The notes under the pieces are model-generated. The model saw only the letters and a program-made list of their open reading frames with translations, had not been told where the DNA came from and ran no database searches. 64,000 bases of DNA from NCBI GenBank assembly GCA_942486035.1, contig CALNXK010000134.1:635001-699000 (forward strand), read 5' to 3'. Below are positions 58,807-64,000 of the stretch, piece by piece (the first letter of the stretch is position 1; each line of letters opens with the position of its first letter). The DNA is from Porites lobata. Lineage: Eukaryota; Cnidaria; Anthozoa; Scleractinia; Poritidae. Both the position numbers and the translations under genes were made by a program.

Positions 58807-58815
58807 AATCAGTGG

Positions 58816-61800
58816 AACTCACCATGACATAACACCTTTGAAGTAAGATGTAATGCACTATAGTATCTACTATCTTTAATTTCAAATCTCCATGTCATAA
58901 AACACACCAGCGCTCTAAACTGAAGGTACCGGTATCTCAGTCTGGTATATTTCGCCTTCTCTTTGCCTGACTGATTTGCTAAATAAAAAAAATTCCCCGA
59001 CCGGCTGTTACGCAATTCTCCACAGCAAACGTGCTTAAAATTAATAATTGAAGAACAAGGTGAGAAAGGGGTGTTCTATCAGTTCATTTGAGGATATAAT
59101 ATATTAATTGATATAAAATCAATCGTCAGCCACTGTGGCTAGGAGAAGGAGCCTGGCTGACAGAAGGCTTGCGTGCAGCAATCAGCTCACGCCCTCTTTT
59201 TTTCTTGGGAGATGTCGACATTCCTTAGCATTTGTCAAATTGATCTAAAATAATTATAAATAGCTCCTAGAATAACTCAAGGCAATACATTTGGTCAAAA
59301 AAGGTAATAAAATAAGAGAAAGCGAAAGAATACTCCTCGTGGATACTTAGATCTTTAAAAACCTAAAAGAGGTAAACGCAAACATTCATTCCTTCCTGAA
59401 ATATCTTTGCGAGAACGTACGTGAGATGGAAGTAGAGGCCTTAATGATATATTGGCATCACTGCTTTAAAAAGCCTTTTTTGGCAAATTACCTGACACGA
59501 TGTGTTCAAGTCCAAAACTTTCTGGCATAAATTAATTCAAAAGTGAAAGGGAACACAACATTGCTAGAAGTAAAAGATGATAAGAAGAAAATAAAAGGTA
59601 ACTCATTGATTCATTACCGCTAAATCTAGTTCAAAATGCTTGCGTTTTTTTAGCTACGTTTATAAGTGAAAAGCAGAATATGAACACAAAGATCCTGCGT
59701 TTTCCTTGTAAAGCAGGCGACTGAAGAATTTGTTGTTCATAGCAAGATTGCGTCAAGGTCCTTTTTTAATATTTATTCTTGTCTTTTAGAAGCTCGTTAA
59801 GTCTTGCAGGAATCCTAGCAAATAACTACATGAAAAAATGGTTTTGTAATTTCTCGTTGACGGATTATGGTAGATATTTAATGCGCCCAAAATGTATTAC
59901 CGAGCGTGGCTTCATGTTGTCATTTTGTAAATAATACAATTTCACAATAATAGATAATAATCTTATTTTCTACAAAGACCATATTTCTATATTTAGCAAT
60001 TATCATAAGCACCCCGGGAGCAAGTAATTTATCCCAACGCTCAAGCCATCCGTCGGGTTAGACAAGATCCACGATATACGGTCTGTCGGGTTATGCCGGC
60101 ATAATCTGGACTTCAACCGATTTATTTATTATATCTCTCAGTAATTTCTCTCAGTTATTATGCGTACTATGATTGGTCTGTTTTGCGGGCTGAACTGTTC
60201 ATTTCATGTAGTGGGTATCTTAAGTGTAAACGAATGTGCTTGAGAACTCAAGACCACGATTTTGGACGCTCATGTTTGTTAAGAATTTGACGCACGACGG
60301 TGACAACGACATTCTGCTGAATTAAAAGGGAACTTATTAACTAAAGAAATTTTTGAGCGATGCACGTTAACCGCAAGTAGAGTTTGTGCATTCTTAAGCA
60401 AAGGATTTGCCCAAAATCGTGACCATAAGAGTAATTATTACTCTTATAATTAGCAAAGAAAGTGGCCTCACCTCCGGTCAACGTGCGTTGCTCAAAAATG
60501 CGAAGTCTCAGTAATTCTGAAATCTTTGTACTTTTTACTTATTATACACTAAAACATTGAGATAACTCTGCACAAAAACTACAAGCAATTATTGAAAAAC
60601 AACGATTACAATTTTGGCCCGCAAATGACCGAGTTAAAGGATCAGATAAAAATGCATTTGTTTAATAGCTCTTGGGTACCCTGGCTCCAGGGGTCAGTTT
60701 TACAAATGCCTAGGATGAAATAAACTGCGCTCACGGTTTTATGGAGCTTCGCCGCGAACTATCGGGTAAGAAAAAGAAAGACAAAACTTTTGGCACCCAA
60801 GGAAGATATACTCTTTCGTGGACATTTCTTCAAAAGGAGTTGTGAATTCTTCTTGTATTTAAAATCATTCTGTAAAAAATCATTTAACTTGGTTTTAAGC
60901 TTATTTATGAACATGTCAGCTAAATGAAATAACGCCAGGCTTAATCTGCAGTTGTAAACAAGAAATTGACTGTTTCACCGGTTTTCATCGTCAGGCTCTA
61001 GATTGTAGGGATGACGCGTAAGGGAAAGGCACTCGAAAGTATGAGCGCGAGATCTGGGAAAAGTGGGCGGCGGCGGGAAAAAGATTCTCCCCAGTTTCCT
61101 CCCATTTTATTTTCATGTTCGTGCTTTCTGCAGACCCGACTATCTCGAAGGCTGGAACAGGCTATTTTCGTAGATAAATGCAGGTTAAACAGACAAAGCT
61201 TAAACTGTAAAATAGGCCAAACCGAATTTATTGCCATCTTCTTGTTGTCGGGAACAGCTTTGTAAAAGTTCTTTGTACGCGAGTCTGGCGTGGCTCGGAG
61301 GTAAGGCCTTCCCAATAAAATGTTTCGTTTGCCATCGCCCGACCGACCCATTTTTCTCGAAAAGTGAAAAGCAAGTACTTTAATTTACAAGCACACGATC
61401 TTGTTTTATGAAGAACAAATGGTATGATGTGATGTCCTCGTCTTTAATTAACATCGATACTACGTTTTTTAAAGGCTGTTTAGACATTTGATAGTCCAAA
61501 AGACCACGTTTTCGAGTTAACTTTGTAACCAGGCTTTCTTACTTAGCAGCCCGGCCTTCTCTGGAACCCAGACCCCTTCAAGTGTGTTTTTTTTTTTTTT
61601 TTGGCGCCAGCCGGATTAGCCGGGCTGGTCCACTTCACCAGACTGGCTTGGCCCATGCCTTGTTTCCTCTTAAAGTTTTCGTTGTGCTTATATGAGGCGG
61701 GCTGGCCCACTTACCGTGATCTTGGCTCAAAGCAGCCAGGGTCTCAGCAAGCCGGGCCAGCCTGCCTTCCAATATAAACACAACAAACATTTTATAAGCA

Positions 61801-64000
61801 AGCAATGAGCCCAGTCAGGTATAGACTGTAACTGGGCCGGCTAACCTCACATAAACAGACCATAAGTAGCCATTTAGAGCGCGAAAAAAAACGCCATCCA
61901 CAGTATATATTACAGACATTATATAACTCTGATAAACTCACGTGGTTATATTTTACGCACTCTCACTAGGGACACGAAATCGCGGTCCCGAGGTTGACCA
62001 TAATAACGGGAGTTTATCAGTTGAAGACCTTTTTGCTGTCCTTGTTGTCTCTAGTTTGCTTATTTTTCACAAACGCCTCTGGGCATGCGATTTCTCACCT
62101 AAAATATTGGCATCTTACATGTGGCATTTCAAAATGGTATTCAGAAAGGGTGGCGAACGATTGGTCGGTACAAGTTAGCGAATGTTGTGCTCTTATTGGT
62201 TTCCTGACCAAGTTTGTTTATTGAAGATGGCTGTAAAATGGCCTGTTTGTTTTTGTTTGTTTGCTTGTCACCCTTTTTCAGACTTTGACTTCTCCTCGGC
62301 TTAAAATAATGTAGGTTCACAATCCGATATTTCATCGGTCCCTGCCGATGAAATTTTTTTAAGATAATCCTTTGACAATATCTCCGAGGAACAAGCAAAA
62401 CAAACCTGATGATCAAATGAAAAACTGTGATTGGCCACAAAAACATTTTTCTTACCAATCAGAAACCAATCAAACTGTTTCGAGACTGTTTCAATGGGTA
62501 ACTGGGATTTTTGCTCAGAGGTTCTCTCGTTTGTCTCCCCGGCCCGGCGTTCTTGAGATAACTTCGCTAATGAATATCCTGCCGTCCAGTTAGCTATCCC
62601 TGGGTCTACTACTTTCTACTGATTCCTCGTTTGAAAAAAATTTATTTTCTTATAATACGATGCATCATGTATCAGACAATTGCATTTCCCATGTTTCAAT
62701 ATTATCATCTTAAGTTAACTCATTCTTTACTCTCTATGGTTAATATATAAAGATTCTTTAAATGTTTGTTACTTAGGAGTCTACGTGTGTATTCACGTAA
62801 GGTAGCTCGATGGGGTTTTTCAGGATCAATACCGCCCAAGTTTAAGCATAAACAAGCTGCGTTGCCAATAACAAAGATTTGGAAAAATTACCACCACAGC
62901 TGTATTAGATAAAGCTGAAAAATTGTTATCATCAGGGTTACAAAGATATCGGAATTGTCATAGCAACGAAATGACGACATTACCTATTTTACTTGCAGCT
63001 GTATTTCTCGGCCCTGGGAACTCTTCCTCGAAAATCGTTCGCGGGAACTTTTTCCTTCAATAGCCGACTCGATGTCCGTAAAGTCTAAGCGAAAACTGGA
63101 AGAGCAACTTATCCAGATATTTTGGTATGAATTTTTTATGGTTTTTAGGTGAACAATCTTGATGTTCGGCCGTTATCTGCAGACAATGAAACGTTTTTCA
63201 AATGTTATTTCACCTCATAGTAGCTTCAATCTTTTTAAAAACGTGTGTGAAAGATCATGGACTCCGAAATAGCTCTAGCCGATTGCTACAAAGAAGGATT
63301 TGATTAGTATATATCGAGGCGCTCTTGTCGTCGGTTTTGCAGACATTTTGGTCTACTAAAACCGCCACATAGATTTTTTTAAAAAATTGAGATTCTCGGG
63401 ATTAACCGAAGTTTTACATGACTTTTGAGTTGTAAGGCAGTAAAATAAGGGATACAATTCGTTTATTTTTATAATAACAAGGAAAACAGGGACGTAGCGT
63501 GAGATTTTGAAGGTGTACGCACGCGGGAAGAAAAGTTAGAGTACCCAGGGCGCTCCAAACTAGGGAGTTCTGGGGGAAGTGCTCCCACAGAACATTAGCA
63601 CGAAGGAAAATATGCAGTAGTTAGTTGTTTATTTTTCCCATCTCCAGTGTTACTGATAAGGTACAGTGTTTACGGAAGAAAGGGCAAAATAGTGACACCA
63701 TCGAGAGGCATCTACCTCATTCCATGAAATTTTCGCGACACGTTAATTTCTCGAAGTTCGCGATACAAAAAAAATCGCGAAATTAAAGTGACGCGGGCGC
63801 GAAAATTAAGAGACTCGCGTGGATGTTGTGGTCAACTGACTCAAGAACAATAATTCATGTACAAGCAAAAACTGCTTGTGGACATTGTGATTGAACTGCT
63901 TCGATGTTACTGTTGACATTGAGTCCTGCTGTTTTTGTTTTTGACTTTATTGTTTCTTCGATAAAGTCGTTTTATTTAATTCAAGAACATGTTAAATAAC
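58816..64000. other. Repeat-rich stretch with no supported gene
   Basis: Only short, non-conserved frames occur, several overlapping on both strands at about 61000-61350. At 61607-61770 there are repeated GCCGGGCTGG / CCAGCCCGGC-like words. At 62798 TAAGGTAGCTCGATGGGG resembles the TTAAGGTGGCTCC end of the element at 5078. At 63730-63830 TTCGCGA/TCGCGAAA words are dense, as also near 970-1040. Confidence 0.45.

Noticed and set aside
60998..61351. Overlapping frames on both strands of 84-117 residues
   Set aside because: Mutually antisense, with no domain and no splice context; probably part of a dispersed repeat.

Overview
The window looks like AT-rich nuclear DNA from an invertebrate animal, most likely an anthozoan cnidarian such as a stony coral. 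This is an inference. It rests on small exons with GT/AG introns, an adhesion GPCR with a mixed extracellular region, a UBE2U-type E2 gene, many MITE-like palindromes, and fragments of Penelope-like, RTE, CR1/L2-like and Ty3 elements. Nothing bacterial or organellar is visible.

Two host genes can be reconstructed, both on the + strand. From 1180 to 11126 lie six exons of a ubiquitin-conjugating enzyme resembling vertebrate UBE2U. The N-terminal coding exon is missing and is probably upstream of the window. From 33699 to 53957 lie 27 exons whose splice phases join into one open frame of about 1210 codons. They encode an adhesion G-protein-coupled receptor with, in order, a LamG/pentraxin-like jellyroll, FN3, an EGF module, a hormone-receptor (HRM) module, GAIN with its GPS site, seven membrane helices and an acidic tail. 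A signal-peptide-like exon at 21768-21828 ends in the phase required by the first LamG exon and may be its distant start.

Most of the rest is transposon-derived. At 15.7-17.6 kb is a decayed Ty3/gypsy pol and at 18.3-19.2 kb an RTE-type endonuclease fragment, both on the minus strand. From 23 to 32 kb there is a dense cluster: a DNA element with TTA duplications and two small ORFs, two large foldback elements whose arms contain minisatellites, a solo LTR and a CCGGGG-ended element nested in the second foldback, and a 911-bp element with a 9-bp duplication. A minus-strand CR1/L2-like LINE lies at 54-56.7 kb, just past the receptor gene. Introns of both genes carry palindromic MITEs, a TTAA-flanked 1.8-kb palindrome, a tRNA-like gene and a Penelope remnant.

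Several insertions are nested or keep target-site duplications, so their relative order can be read directly. The stretches at 11.1-15.7, 19.2-21.7 and 58.8-64 kb show no gene I can support.
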